This document shows, piece by piece, positions 8,122 through 17,417 of a stretch of DNA of 58,430 nucleotides (its first letter is position 1; the number at the start of each line of letters is the position of its first letter). The stretch lies in contig CAOJGX010000002.1 in NCBI GenBank assembly GCA_948435735.1, positions 1-58,430 of the forward strand. The letters run 5' to 3'. A program made the translations under genes and the position numbers. The notes under the pieces were generated by a model. It did no database searches, was not told the origin of the DNA, and saw nothing but the letters and a program-made list of their open reading frames with translations. This DNA comes from an uncultured Clostridium sp. (GTDB taxonomy: Bacteria; Bacillota; Clostridia; TANB77; CAG-508).

Positions 8122-10426
8122 ATAGCTTAAATTGTAATGTATCTTTCTCACAATCCACATAAATTTTCTGACCTGCCACAACTTCGGATTTTAAAATCAT
8201 ATCTGATATCTCATCCTCAATATATCTCTGAATCGAACGGCGAAGTGGACGGGCGCCGTATTTTAAGTCCGTTCCTTTGGCAAGTAGGAATTTTTTTGCT
8301 TTTAAGGAAACCTCTAATTGGATGTCTTTGTTTTCCAAAGCTGCTTGTGTTTTCGTTAGCAATAAATCCACAATTTGCAACAATTCATCTTCATTTAATG
8401 GGCTAAAAGCTACAATTTCGTCTACTCTGTTTAAAAATTCTGGACGGAATAAATCTTTTAGGGCAGCAATCATTTTATCATTATCCATAATGGATTTTGC
8501 ACCAAAACCGATGGAATTATTGTTTAAATTAGAGCCAGCATTGGATGTCATGATAATAATCGTGTTTTCAAAGTTTACGGTATTTCCCTGTGAATCGGTT
8601 AGCTTTCCATCATCTAATACTTGAAGTAAAATATTGAATATATCTGGATGTGCTTTTTCGATTTCGTCTAATAGAATAATGGAATAGGGTTTACGTTTTA
8701 CTTTTTCAGTCAGTTGACCAGCATCGTCATATCCAACATAGCCTGGAGGCGAACCAATTAGCTTAGAAGTGGAATGACTTTCCATGTACTCTGACATATC
8801 AATTCGGATAATTGCATCTTCTGAACCAAACATTTCGTATGCCAAAGATTTGGCAAGTTCTGTTTTTCCAACACCAGTAGGCCCAACAAAGATGAAAGAA
8901 GGTGGACGTTTTGTACTTTGAAGCCCAGCACGATTTCTACGAATCGCTTTAGAAACCGCTTCAACAGCAGTATTTTGACCAATAATATGTTGATGCAAAT
9001 TGGCTTCTAAATGTAATAACTTTTGTGTTTCAGCTTCTGTAATTTTTGTCACTGGAATTTTCGTCCAACGTTCGATGACTTCTGCAATATCTTGAACACC
9101 AAGAACAGAAGGCTTTAAGGTACTTTCAATTTGTTCCATTCGTTCGGTCAAAGAACATTCTTTGGTTTTTAAATCAGCAGCTTTTTGGTAGTCTTCAATG
9201 GAATCCGAAGAAACAGCTTCTTCTTTTTCTTCTGCTAATTTGGCAAGTTCGTTTTTGATAATTTCAAGTTCATATAAATCTTTATTTCCTAAATTAATTT
9301 TTGAGCAGGCTTCATCAATTAAATCAATGGCTTTGTCTGGTAGAAATCTGTCATGAATATATTTTTCGGATAGTTTAATTGTTTTTTCAATGACATCATC
9401 GGAAATAAGCACTTTGTGGAATTCTTCGTAATATTTTTTGATACCTTTTAAAATTTCGATAGAATCTTGAACCGAAGGTTCTTCTACTGCCACCGGCTGG
9501 AATCTTCTTTCTAAAGCAGTATCTTTTTCAATATATTTTCGATATTCTTTTAAGGTAGTGGTACCGATTAATTGGATTTCACCATTGGATAAAGCGGGTT
9601 TTAAAATATTAGCTGCATTCATGGAATGTTCAGCATCACCAGCACCAATAATATTGTGGACTTCATCAATGACTAAAATAATATTGCCATAGGTTTTACA
9701 TTCATCTATTAAGGATTTCATACGTGCTTCAAATTGGCCTCTGAACTGAGTTCCAGCAATAATTGCTGTGATATCCACTAAATAAACTTCCTTATTTAAT
9801 AATTTTGCAGGGACTTGTTGCTTTGCTATTTTGATTGCTAAGCCTTGTGCAATAGCGGTTTTTCCAACGCCTGGTTCACCAATTAAGCATGGATTGTTTT
9901 TTGAACGGCGATTTAAGATTTGGGTAATACGTTGAATTTCACGTTCTCTACCAATCACTTCATCTAGTAAACCATGTTTGGCTTTTTCGGTTAGGTTTGT
10001 ACCAAAGGTATCCAAAAATTTTTTTCGATTGCTTTTTTGTTTTTTGCTAACTTTAACTGCTTTTTTTGAGCCAGAAGAATTAGAACTATCTGCATTTCCA
10101 TTGGCGTTTTTGGCTTGATTGCTAAAATTGGTTTTAAAAATATTGAAAAATCCACCAAAAGGGTTATTTTCATTCATAAAATCTTCAGGATTGATACTTT
10201 CTACATCAAAATTACCTGATACATCTTGCAAAATTTCCTCAAATTGATTGGACATATCTTCTAATTCATCTTGGCTTAAGTTTGCATTTTTAACAATGAC
10301 ATCAATGGGATTAATGCCACGTTGTTTGGCACAATTGTAACATAAGCCTTCGGTCGAAGTTTGACCATTTTCTGTTTTATTGATAAAAACAACAGCTGTG
10401 TTTTTATTGCAATTTGAACATAACAT
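8120..10426 (-). CDS. clpE: ClpE-type AAA+ unfoldase
   Basis: 768 residues. N-terminal zinc finger (Cys3, Cys6, Cys29, Cys32), which separates ClpE from ClpC. AAA1 has Walker A GEPGVGKT. A UVR-type coiled coil in the middle (around ELEIIKNELAKLAEEKEEA) is followed by AAA2 with GPTGVGKT and the DEIEKAHP Walker B, and the ClpB_D2 small domain. It unfolds substrates for ClpP in heat and protein stress. It is alone in its transcript with its own promoter. No CtsR heptad repeat was seen near the promoter. No in-frame CGG codon. Confidence 0.93.
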   Translation of the reverse strand: MLCSNCNKNTAVVFINKTENGQTSTEGLCYNCAKQRGINPIDVIVKNANLSQDELEDMSNQFEEILQDVSGNFDVESINPEDFMNENNPFGGFFNIFKTNFSNQAKNANGNADSSNSSGSKKAVKVSKKQKSNRKKFLDTFGTNLTEKAKHGLLDEVIGREREIQRITQILNRRSKNNPCLIGEPGVGKTAIAQGLAIKIAKQQVPAKLLNKEVYLVDITAIIAGTQFRGQFEARMKSLIDECKTYGNIILVIDEVHNIIGAGDAEHSMNAANILKPALSNGEIQLIGTTTLKEYRKYIEKDTALERRFQPVAVEEPSVQDSIEILKGIKKYYEEFHKVLISDDVIEKTIKLSEKYIHDRFLPDKAIDLIDEACSKINLGNKDLYELEIIKNELAKLAEEKEEAVSSDSIEDYQKAADLKTKECSLTERMEQIESTLKPSVLGVQDIAEVIERWTKIPVTKITEAETQKLLHLEANLHQHIIGQNTAVEAVSKAIRRNRAGLQSTKRPPSFIFVGPTGVGKTELAKSLAYEMFGSEDAIIRIDMSEYMESHSTSKLIGSPPGYVGYDDAGQLTEKVKRKPYSIILLDEIEKAHPDIFNILLQVLDDGKLTDSQGNTVNFENTIIIMTSNAGSNLNNNSIGFGAKSIMDNDKMIAALKDLFRPEFLNRVDEIVAFSPLNEDELLQIVDLLLTKTQAALENKDIQLEVSLKAKKFLLAKGTDLKYGARPLRRSIQRYIEDEISDMILKSEVVAGQKIYVDCEKDTLQFKL

Positions 10427-10458
10427 ACGATTTTCTCCTTAAAACTATATAATATATT

Positions 10459-10487
10459 ATCATACAATATTTTTTGAAGTTAGTCAA
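10459..10487 (-). promoter_or_regulatory. Sigma-A promoter for clpE
   Basis: On the minus strand TTGACT, 17 nt, TATGAT. Confidence 0.72.
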
Positions 10488-10600
10488 CTGAAAAATAAGG
10501 AAAAAAAATAATATTTTAGCATTCATTTTTCGTTTTTTTGTTCTAAAATATTTTTTATGGCATATATAGTAATAAATATACAAGGGAAAGGATTAATAAA

Positions 10601-11530
10601 TTGAATCATATTTTAAAATATTTTCCAGATAAAATAGAAAAAAAGATCGCAGAAGAAATCTTGGCCAAGATGGATACTCTAGAAGAAATTAGACTTCGTG
10701 TGCAAAGACCAATTATTTTGAAATTTAATGATTGTGACAAAATTGTAAAATATACGGTAACGGCAGAAGAGATTTTGTCTTGTTTGCAAATGATATGCGA
10801 AAATTCGATTTATACGTATCAAAATCAGATTGCAGAAGGATTTATTACCATCAAAGGTGGGCATCGTGTTGGAATTGCTGGTTCGTGTGTGATTGAAAAT
10901 GGAAAAATTATCAATATTAATTATATTTATAGTTTGAATTTTAGAATTGCGAAACAAGTCCTTGGAAGTAGTAATAAATTGTTGAATCATGTCTTAGATT
11001 TAGATACCAATCAAGTTCTAAATACTCTTATTATTGCACCTCCGGGAGCCGGAAAAACGACTGTTTTGAGGGATTTAATTAGACAACTATCCAGTGGCAT
11101 TAAAGAATTGAAATTTAAAGCACTTAATGTCGGAATTGTGGACGAAAGAGGCGAAATTGCAGCTCTGTATAAAGGAATTCCGCAAAATGATATTGGGGTC
11201 AAAACAGATGTGATTGAAAATGTTCATAAAAGCATTGGAATCCGTATGCTCATTCGCTCTATGGCACCGAAAGTGATTGTGGCAGACGAAATTGGAAACA
11301 AAGAGGATATTGAAGCACTTAATTATGCGGTATGTTCTGGTTGTCGCGGTATTTTTACGGCACATGGAGGAAGTATGGAAGATATTATGTTAAATCCTGT
11401 TTTGAAAAGTTTAATGAACCTTCACGTTTTTGAAAAATTGATTTTTTTAGATGCCAATCAAAAAGGAAATATTAAAGAAGTCTATGAAATGAACAAAAAA
11501 AATACGGCGTATGAAAAAGTAGGAGATTGA
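10601..11530 (+). CDS. spoIIIAA: Stage III sporulation ATPase SpoIIIAA
   Basis: 309 residues. Secretion-type ATPase with Walker A APPGAGKTT, the VDERGE block and the IVADEIGN Walker B-like motif. It powers the SpoIIIA-SpoIIQ channel ('feeding tube') from the mother cell. TTG start; the ribosome site AGGGAAAGGA is weak. It heads an eight-gene operon in the canonical order. An expected sigma-E promoter lies upstream, but I cannot assign its boxes with confidence. Confidence 0.94.
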   Translation: MNHILKYFPDKIEKKIAEEILAKMDTLEEIRLRVQRPIILKFNDCDKIVKYTVTAEEILSCLQMICENSIYTYQNQIAEGFITIKGGHRVGIAGSCVIENGKIININYIYSLNFRIAKQVLGSSNKLLNHVLDLDTNQVLNTLIIAPPGAGKTTVLRDLIRQLSSGIKELKFKALNVGIVDERGEIAALYKGIPQNDIGVKTDVIENVHKSIGIRMLIRSMAPKVIVADEIGNKEDIEALNYAVCSGCRGIFTAHGGSMEDIMLNPVLKSLMNLHVFEKLIFLDANQKGNIKEVYEMNKKNTAYEKVGD

Positions 11531-11533
11531 AAC

Positions 11534-12043
11534 ATGTTAGGGATTTTTAAAATCGTTTTGTTATTTTTAATTTTAGGAAGTTGTACAAGTCTTGGCATAT
11601 TAAAAGCTAGGTCGTATGATAATCGAGTCATAGAACTTAAGAAAATAAAAAATGCTTTAGCCATGCTAAAAAGCAAAATAGAGTTTACGTATGAACCCAT
11701 TAAAGATATTTTCAGTGAGATTTCAAAAGTTGTTTATGCAGACCAAGAAAATATATTCCAAGAGAGTTTAAAACAAATTGACCAAAGTGGTATTACGCAA
11801 AGTTGGAATAAGGCAGTCGAAAAAAACATAAATTTAAATGACGAAGATAAAGCAACGATAAAAATGTTTGGAAAATTACTAGGAAAGACAGATAAAGATG
11901 GCCAAATTAATGAGATTAATGTAACCAACAAATTGATTGATACATTACTTGAAAAAGCGGAAGACGAAAAACATAAAAATTATAAATTATTTAAAACTTT
12001 AGGAAGTGTTGTAGGCCTTGGAATATGTATTATTTTGATATAA
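11534..12043 (+). CDS. spoIIIAB: Stage III sporulation protein SpoIIIAB
   Basis: 169 residues, GspF-like. N-terminal membrane segment (about 4-22), helical body with RVIELKKIKNALAMLKSKIE, and a C-terminal hydrophobic segment. It is the inner-membrane platform of the SpoIIIA channel. It starts three nt after spoIIIAA. Confidence 0.92.
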   Translation: MLGIFKIVLLFLILGSCTSLGILKARSYDNRVIELKKIKNALAMLKSKIEFTYEPIKDIFSEISKVVYADQENIFQESLKQIDQSGITQSWNKAVEKNINLNDEDKATIKMFGKLLGKTDKDGQINEINVTNKLIDTLLEKAEDEKHKNYKLFKTLGSVVGLGICIILI

Positions 12044-12059
12044 GAGAGGAAGATAAAAC

Positions 12060-12254
12060 ATGGATGTCAATTTATTATTCAAAATCGCAGGAATTGGAAT
12101 TGTTGTAGCTGTTTTGCATCAAATTTTAAGCAAAGCAGGAAGAGAAGATCAAGCTATGATGACAACCTTGGCTGGCATGGTCATTGTGCTTACCATTGTG
12201 ATTAAAGAAATCAGCCAACTTTTCGATACAGTAAGGACGGTGTTTGATTTATAA
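12060..12254 (+). CDS. spoIIIAC: Stage III sporulation protein SpoIIIAC
   Basis: 64 residues with two membrane helices and the conserved HQILSKAGREDQA between them, the hallmark of SpoIIIAC. Its last base is the first base of spoIIIAD (TAATG-type overlap). Confidence 0.94.
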   Translation: MDVNLLFKIAGIGIVVAVLHQILSKAGREDQAMMTTLAGMVIVLTIVIKEISQLFDTVRTVFDL

Positions 12255-12635
12255 TGGAAATAATTAAAATTATAGGTGTTGGCCTGATTACACTAATTAT
12301 TACGATTCTTTTAAAAGAATACAGAAAAGATTTTGCCATATTTTCCGTCCTAATCGGAGGCGCCATCATTTTATACCTTGCTTTAGACAAGCTAACCCGG
12401 GATTATCAACTTTATCCAAAACTTAAGCAACAGCTGTGATACACAATTCATTTCTGTTTTACTCAAAATTACAGGAATTTCAATTTTAACAGAATATGCA
12501 GTCAGCATTTGCAAGGATAGCGGAGAAAGCAGTATTGCCAATAAAATTGATTTAGGAGGAAAAGTGATTGTGATTTCTATGTCGATACCAGTCATTTCAA
12601 CCGCCCTAGAATCACTTACTAAATTACTGCCGTAA
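12254..12635 (+). CDS. spoIIIAD: SpoIIIAD, needs +1 shift at CGG 12398
   Basis: The zero frame ends after 61 codons. Residues 1-48 (MEIIKIIGVGLITLIITILL onward to LDKLT) are normal SpoIIIAD. In-frame CGG at 12398-12400 follows ACC; skipping the C gives LTGIINFIQNLSN and then the rest of the family sequence (LLKITGISILTEYAVSICKD, ESSIANKIDLGGK, SMSIPVISTALE) to the stop at 12633-12635, 126 residues in all. All the conserved parts are present, so the gene appears functional if the shift occurs. Confidence 0.88.
12398..12400 (+). other. In-frame CGG, +1 recoding site in spoIIIAD
   Basis: CTA-ACC-CGG-GAT; +1 reading ACC-(C)-GGG-ATT restores the family sequence. As it sits in CCCGGG, any one of three C residues could be the extra base. 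Confidence 0.72.
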
Positions 12636-12723
12636 AGGGGATAAGCATAAAAGTATGAAAAATAGGTGAAGAATATGTGAAAATTATGTAAATTATACAA
12701 ATTTTGCAAAGAAAGGAACCAAA

Positions 12724-13801
12724 ATGGATGAATTCATCAATTCACAAAAAAATCTTCTTGGTATATCCGATTTTTTACAAAGTGCCTCAAAATATACCCA
12801 AGAAAATTTTCCAGAATTAGAGATAGACAACCTTTTTACAAGTGCCATTAGTGGTAGCATTTCTACCAATTTTTGGACAAACAGTCTATTAGATTTTGCG
12901 CGGTAAAGAAGTAAAACTTGCCATACAGCTGATGATTACGGTGTTAATTGTTATCATGATTCATAGTATATTTAAGGCAATTATTGAAAATTTGGGAAAC
13001 CATGCAAGCAGTAAAATTGTTTATTTTATCCAATATTTAATGATTGTCACATTGATTACAGACAGTTTTATTTCTGTTCTTAATCTAACTAGAGATTCCA
13101 TCGGTCAAGTGATTGATTTTATGAACTTGCTCATTCCCTTATTATCTACCTTAATGCTAACCACAGGTTCTATTACAACCACAGGAATCATTCAACCAAT
13201 CCTTCTTTTTATGATGAGTTTTATTGGGAATTTTATCACTAACTTTATAATCCCCATACTTTTAATTTCCATTACACTTGGCATTATTTCTAACATTTCG
13301 GATAAAATACAAATTGACCGTTTAGCAAAATTTTTAAAATCCTCAATTGTATGGATTTTAGGAATTATTCTAACGATTTTTGTCTGTTCTTTATCCATTG
13401 AAGGAACACTCAGCAGTTCAGTTGATGGAATGACTGCAAAAACCGCCAAAGCGGCTGTTTCTAATTTTATCCCAGTGGTTGGAAAAATTTTAGGCGATTC
13501 GGTAGATAGTATTATTGGTTGTGGCAATATTCTGAAAAATGCAGTGGGCGTGATTGGTGTTATCGTTTTAGTGGGAATTGTCGTTTTACCAATTTTAAAA
13601 TTGGGGATTTTGTGGATTTCATTTTATGTATTATCTGGTGTTTGTGAAGTGGTGGCAGATGAGAAAATTGTTAAATTAATTGCGCAAATTTCGGATAGTT
13701 ATAAAATTTTGTTGGCTATTTTGTTTTCTGTGTCAAGTATGTTTATTATTGGCGTAACATTGGTATTAAAAATCACCAATAGTAGTTTGATGTATCGCTA
13801 A
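12724..13801 (+). CDS. spoIIIAE: SpoIIIAE, needs +1 shift at CGG 12901
   Basis: The first 59 codons end in the typical NSLLDFA. Then CGG at 12901-12903 is followed directly by TAA in the zero frame. Skipping the C gives FAGKEVKLAIQLMITVLIVI and the polytopic body of SpoIIIAE (about 358 residues in total), with the GMTAKTAKAAVSNFIPVVG motif and the IGCGN block. It is the multi-pass core component of the SpoIIIA channel. AAAGGAACC upstream is the likely ribosome site for ATG 12724. The 88 nt between spoIIIAD and this ATG is unusual for this operon. Confidence 0.9.
12901..12903 (+). other. In-frame CGG, +1 recoding site in spoIIIAE
   Basis: GCG-CGG-TAA; +1 reading GCG-(C)-GGT-AAA. The next zero-frame codon is a stop, so an unshifted ribosome ends at once. 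Confidence 0.78.
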
Positions 13802-13813
13802 AGGGAGAGAAAA

Positions 13814-14341
13814 ATGATTGAATTTTTTAGAAGTTGGTGTGAAGGAATTATTGTAGCGGTTATAATAGCTATGCTGATAGAGGCAATTTTGCCAGAAGGA
13901 AATAATAAAAAGTATGTAAAAGTTGTCATCGGAATTTATGTTATTTTTACCATATTAAATCCTTTATTGGGAAAACTAAATCATAATGTAGATTTTTCTA
14001 ATGTAATCGAGTTGCCAACTGTACCAACTTCAGCTGTTAATACAGACGATATTCAGGAATTATATGCCAATGGAATTGAGCAAACGTTGAAAACTGCACT
14101 TCAAGAGGAATTTGAGTATGTGGTAAAAGAAATTGACATAACGTATGATGAAAATTATGAAACGATTGAAAAAATAAGCTTACAAGTTGAGGAAAAGGGA
14201 ATTTCCCAAATCGAAACTGTGGAAATTGGAAACCAAACCCCAAAAAAGAAAGACGAAAACGAGGATAGCAAGTATAAAGAAATTAAAAATTACATTTCTG
14301 AAAATTATGATTTGGATAAAAATAAAATTTTGATAAATTAA
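13814..14341 (+). CDS. spoIIIAF: Stage III sporulation protein SpoIIIAF
   Basis: 175 residues: two N-terminal membrane helices (about 11-27 and 36-52) containing the family sequence EAILPEGNNKKYVKVVIG, then a ring-building-motif-like extracellular domain. RBS GGGAGAG. It is in one frame, without CGG. Confidence 0.9.
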   Translation: MIEFFRSWCEGIIVAVIIAMLIEAILPEGNNKKYVKVVIGIYVIFTILNPLLGKLNHNVDFSNVIELPTVPTSAVNTDDIQELYANGIEQTLKTALQEEFEYVVKEIDITYDENYETIEKISLQVEEKGISQIETVEIGNQTPKKKDENEDSKYKEIKNYISENYDLDKNKILIN

Positions 14342-14352
14342 AGGAGAAAGCC

Positions 14353-14917
14353 ATGGAAAAGCTTAAAAAGATGTTGAAAGACAAAAATAAAAAAATTGAA
14401 AATTTGGTGGTATTTTTGGTAATTTTAGTCATAACTTTAATCATTATCAATAAGATTATAAAAGAAGATGAACCAAAAGCAACACCCAATTATTCCAATG
14501 CAGAACTAGCCAGTGTTTCTTCTAGTTCGGTTGGCTCTGATGATTTGGAAAAACGTTTAGAAAATATTTTGTCTAAAATAGATGGAGTTGGTGAAGTTTC
14601 GGTTCTAGTTACTTATTCACAAAGTAGCCAAGTAATTCCGATGTATAATGAAAGCAATCGTAAAAGTATCACAGAAGAAACGGATACTTCAGGAGGAACC
14701 AGAACGATTGAATCCGAAGACAATGAGAAAAGTGTAGTCACAGGTTCAGATTCCAATCCCGTAACACGGAAGAACCATCAACCCACAACTAGAAGGCGCG
14801 ATTGTCACAGCACAAGGAGTGAATCATGCAACTGTAAAAGCCAATATTATTGCAGCGGTAGAAGCGGTAACTGGCTTATCAACTCATAAAATTCAAGTTT
14901 TTGAAATGAAAAGTTAG
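14353..14917 (+). CDS. spoIIIAG: SpoIIIAG, needs +1 shift at CGG 14767
   Basis: N-terminal membrane segment (about 18-36) and the ring-forming domain (DDLEKRLENILSKIDGVGEV, then LVTYSQSSQVIPMYN). The zero frame runs on into a basic, unrelated sequence after NPVT-CGG. Skipping the C at 14767 gives VTGRTINPQLEGAIVTAQG and the conserved end AAVEAVTGLSTHKIQVFEMKS at 14917 (187 residues). SpoIIIAG forms the large ring of the channel, and this end is needed for the ring-building motif. Confidence 0.9.
14767..14769 (+). other. In-frame CGG, +1 recoding site in spoIIIAG
   Basis: ACA-CGG-AAG; +1 reading ACA-(C)-GGA-AGA. Confidence 0.76.
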
Positions 14918-14950
14918 ATTAGAAATAAAAAATTAGAAAGGAAAGATTGT

Positions 14951-15528
14951 ATGAAAAAGGAAAATATCAAACATATTATTTTAGTAATTGTGGCCGTTGT
15001 GCTAATTGGAATTGGCTATTTAAATTATGACTATGAACCAACCATTGAAGTTGCCTCAGTCGAAAACCAAATTGACGAAAGCACGCTTCGGAGATGCTAG
15101 GTTGGTCAATGCCAATACAGTAAAATCAGACATTGTACCAAATGATGATACACGGAACCACCACCAATTCAGATACCAATAGCGACCAATATTTTTCAGC
15201 CACTCGTTTAGAACGTGAAACCATGTATTCGCAAATGCTTGAAACTTATCAAAAAATGGTTGACAGCAATGAAATCACAAACGACCAAAAAGCGATTGCC
15301 ATACAAGAAATCAACAATATCACAACCATCAAAAATGCGATTATGATTGCTGAAAATTTAATTAAAAACAAAAATTTTCAAGATGTGGTAATTTTAGTTA
15401 GTAACAATCATGCAAGTGTGATTGTAAAAGCGAGTAGTTTGAATGCAGAACAAATTGCACAAATTCAAAATATTGTTTGTCGTGAGTTAGGAATTCAATC
15501 AGAAAATATCAATATTAGTCAAAAATAG
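14951..15528 (+). CDS. spoIIIAH: SpoIIIAH, needs two +1 shifts at CGG 15089 and 15153
   Basis: N-terminal membrane anchor (about 9-25), then IDESTL-CGG. The first skipped C gives LGDARLVNANTVKSD; 21 codons later a second in-frame CGG after DDT must also be skipped to give TGTTTNSDTNSDQYFSATRL and the YscJ/FliF-like domain (RETMYSQMLETYQKM to the end). Total about 191 residues. SpoIIIAH is the mother-cell partner of SpoIIQ. Both shifts are needed to make any functional protein. RBS GAAAGGAAAG upstream of ATG 14951. Confidence 0.9.
15089..15091 (+). other. In-frame CGG, first +1 recoding site in spoIIIAH
   Basis: CTT-CGG-AGA-TGC-TAG; +1 reading CTT-(C)-GGA-GAT-GCT. Confidence 0.78.
15153..15155 (+). 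other. In-frame CGG, second +1 recoding site in spoIIIAH
   Basis: In the frame set by the first shift: ACA-CGG-AAC; +1 reading ACA-(C)-GGA-ACC. Confidence 0.78.
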
Positions 15529-15639
15529 GAAGATTGCAAAAATTTTTCTAGCATATTTCAAACCCAAAACATGCAAAATAAACCTATAAAGTTTTAAGAA
15601 CTTTGTATTTTACGAAAACAACTTTTAGGAGGTAATAAA

Positions 15640-16062
15640 ATGGCAAAGAAACTATTTATTTCTTTTGCTATCATAGTCCTTTCCTTATGTTGCTCAGTTT
15701 GTTTTGCAGCGGAAGAAAATTCAAATGTAAATTTAGGTGAAGAAATTACAGATTCTTTAGATAAAGCAGGAGATAGTGTACGAAATGTAGCAGATGATGT
15801 TATGAATGGTGTGAATGGAAATACAAGAAATAACAGAAATAATAACAACAATAATAATAACAATAATTATAACGCAAGAAACAACAATATGGATAACAAT
15901 GTTTTTACAAACGGTTACAACGCAGTAAGAACATCTGTTGATGATGTAGCAACTGGAAACATGTCTACAACAACATGGATTTGGATTATTTTAGCAGTAG
16001 CAGCTATTGTGATTGTAGCAATGGTTTGGTATTATGCGGTACAAGATAATAATAGAGACTAA
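15640..16062 (+). CDS. Exported Asn-rich membrane-anchored protein
   Basis: 140 residues. Signal peptide 1-23 ending CFA-A, an acidic helical stretch, an Asn-rich low-complexity run (about 65-90) encoded by AAC/AAT repeats, a conserved-looking block NVFTNGYNAVRTSVDDV, and a C-terminal membrane helix (about 112-132). AGGAGG at 15628-15633. It follows spoIIIAH by 111 nt that hold a small hairpin (AAAGTT/AACTTT near 15590). No family is recognised. It could be a cell-surface protein; a link to sporulation is only positional. Confidence 0.72.
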   Translation: MAKKLFISFAIIVLSLCCSVCFAAEENSNVNLGEEITDSLDKAGDSVRNVADDVMNGVNGNTRNNRNNNNNNNNNNYNARNNNMDNNVFTNGYNAVRTSVDDVATGNMSTTTWIWIILAVAAIVIVAMVWYYAVQDNNRD

Positions 16063-16073
16063 TGAAAGCAAAG

Positions 16074-16100
16074 AATCACTATGAATTTAGTGATTTTTTG
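16074..16100 (+). terminator. Terminator after Asn-rich protein gene
   Basis: AATCACTA / TAGTGATT followed by TTTTG. Confidence 0.78.
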
Positions 16101-16114
16101 TGTTAAAAGGAAAA

Positions 16115-16148
16115 CCCACCCAAAGTAAATTGCTGCTTATTGGGTGGG
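16115..16148 (-). terminator. Terminator of RelA-like gene
   Basis: 9-bp stem CCCACCCAA / TTGGGTGGG, with a T tract on the minus strand side. Confidence 0.82.
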
Positions 16149-16154
16149 AAAATA

Positions 16155-17228
16155 TTAATAGAAAGTTTTTGGATTTTCTAAAATTGACAAGTCTGCTTTG
16201 TTTAAGTCTAGTTGCGAAAGGTCTTTTGGCAGATTAGCCTGTTTGATTGGCGAGTATCTGAGGTACCGATGATGAAATTCCTCAGATTTTGTTAATCCAA
16301 TAAAATCTGTATGATCTTTTTTAGAATTTGCTTCTAAAGCAAGGCGCATCAAAAAATTATATATTGGATTTAAATCCTTATATTTCTTATGAGAAGCTGG
16401 ACCTGTTTCTGCATAATCATCCATGAGTTTGGTTCGATATTGCATTTCCATTTTTCCATATGTTGGATGTACAAGAATTGCATGAATGGATTGGTATCCA
16501 TCTTCTTTCGGTGCAGCAATATAATCCTTGATATATGAATCGTATTCCTTTAAAATAGAAATGCTTTTTTTATCAGGAAGTATTATTTCTGGATGTTCCT
16601 TTGGGTTAAATGATTTTGTGTCTTTTTTGGGGTCAGCAGGTAAAATGCTTAACCCTTCAGAGATTGCCAACTCTAAAATATCTTTTACAACGTAATAGAG
16701 TGTATTAACAAGTTGTTCAGGAGTTTCGTGATTATTAGCTCTAATTATGATACGACTCCCATAAATATCGTTAATTTTTAACAAGTTTTTAAATTTGGCT
16801 TCTTTACTCCAACCTCCAATCCAGTCCTTAATCCGAGCCGGAATTTCTCCAATAAGATTAGGATAGTTGTCTTTTAACATATCATGACAATGATTTATAA
16901 AATGTCGCCAATAATTACGAATCGTGCTATCGGTTGTAATATTAGCAAACCATAATGCCCAGTTTGCCAGTTCTCGATCATATAATTGGTTACATGCTAC
17001 TAAATTAGTAGCGTAGTTTTCACTTAAATCGAGAATATTTTCCTCTTCAGAAATAGCCTTAAAGAGGAGCTGATTCCGATAGTAATTCATATCCAAATTT
17101 TTTAAATAAAAGCATGCTAATTCTTTATTCCGCAAACACTTTTTTAAAAGTTTTTGGGCTTCTTCTTCATTAGCATTCATGTTGACAAGTAACATATTAA
17201 AGAGTTTTTCTTCTTCCATTTTTTTCAT
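16155..17228 (-). CDS. RelA/SpoT nucleotidyltransferase-domain protein
   Basis: 357 residues. The synthetase fold spans about 130-300, with KINDIYGSRII, PKEDGYQSIHA and the YRTKLMDDYAETGPASHKKYK region (ends quoted), the equivalents of the RelA G-loop/Tyr and ExD-containing strands. There is no HD hydrolase, TGS or ACT domain, so it would be a small alarmone synthetase-like or toxSAS-like enzyme; the long helical N-terminus (1-125) is unusual. It carries four in-frame CGG codons (16266, 16833, 17076, 17130) that must be arginine to keep the frame, unlike its neighbours. AAAGGA sets ATG 17228. Probably horizontally acquired. Confidence 0.78.
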   Translation of the reverse strand: MKKMEEEKLFNMLLVNMNANEEEAQKLLKKCLRNKELACFYLKNLDMNYYRNQLLFKAISEEENILDLSENYATNLVACNQLYDRELANWALWFANITTDSTIRNYWRHFINHCHDMLKDNYPNLIGEIPARIKDWIGGWSKEAKFKNLLKINDIYGSRIIIRANNHETPEQLVNTLYYVVKDILELAISEGLSILPADPKKDTKSFNPKEHPEIILPDKKSISILKEYDSYIKDYIAAPKEDGYQSIHAILVHPTYGKMEMQYRTKLMDDYAETGPASHKKYKDLNPIYNFLMRLALEANSKKDHTDFIGLTKSEEFHHRYLRYSPIKQANLPKDLSQLDLNKADLSILENPKTFY

Positions 17229-17297
17229 AATTTTTTCCTTTCTACATTATATAGCTTAAGCAACTATATATTTTTTTTCAAAAGTATATCTACCTTT

Positions 17298-17326
17298 ATT
17301 ATATCATATTTTACATAAAAAGTCAA
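17298..17326 (-). promoter_or_regulatory. Sigma-A promoter for RelA-like gene
   Basis: TTGACT, 17 nt, TATAAT. The spacer TTTTATGTAAAATATGA is nearly the same as that of the 20555-20785 gene. Confidence 0.8.
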
Positions 17327-17417
17327 ATCCTACCGAAAACGCGTTTGTAAATTCCTACATAATTTCCTTTTATTTGCAAATACTAACAAAAGTAAGCAAA
17401 TAAAGGAGATGAATTTT

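Noticed and set aside
10427-10500. CtsR operator at the clpE promoter
   Set aside because: Only one GTCAA-like element, part of the -35; no direct heptad repeat.
10500-10600. Sigma-E promoter before spoIIIAA
   Set aside because: AATATT and CATATATA elements exist but the spacing between them is wrong; not called.
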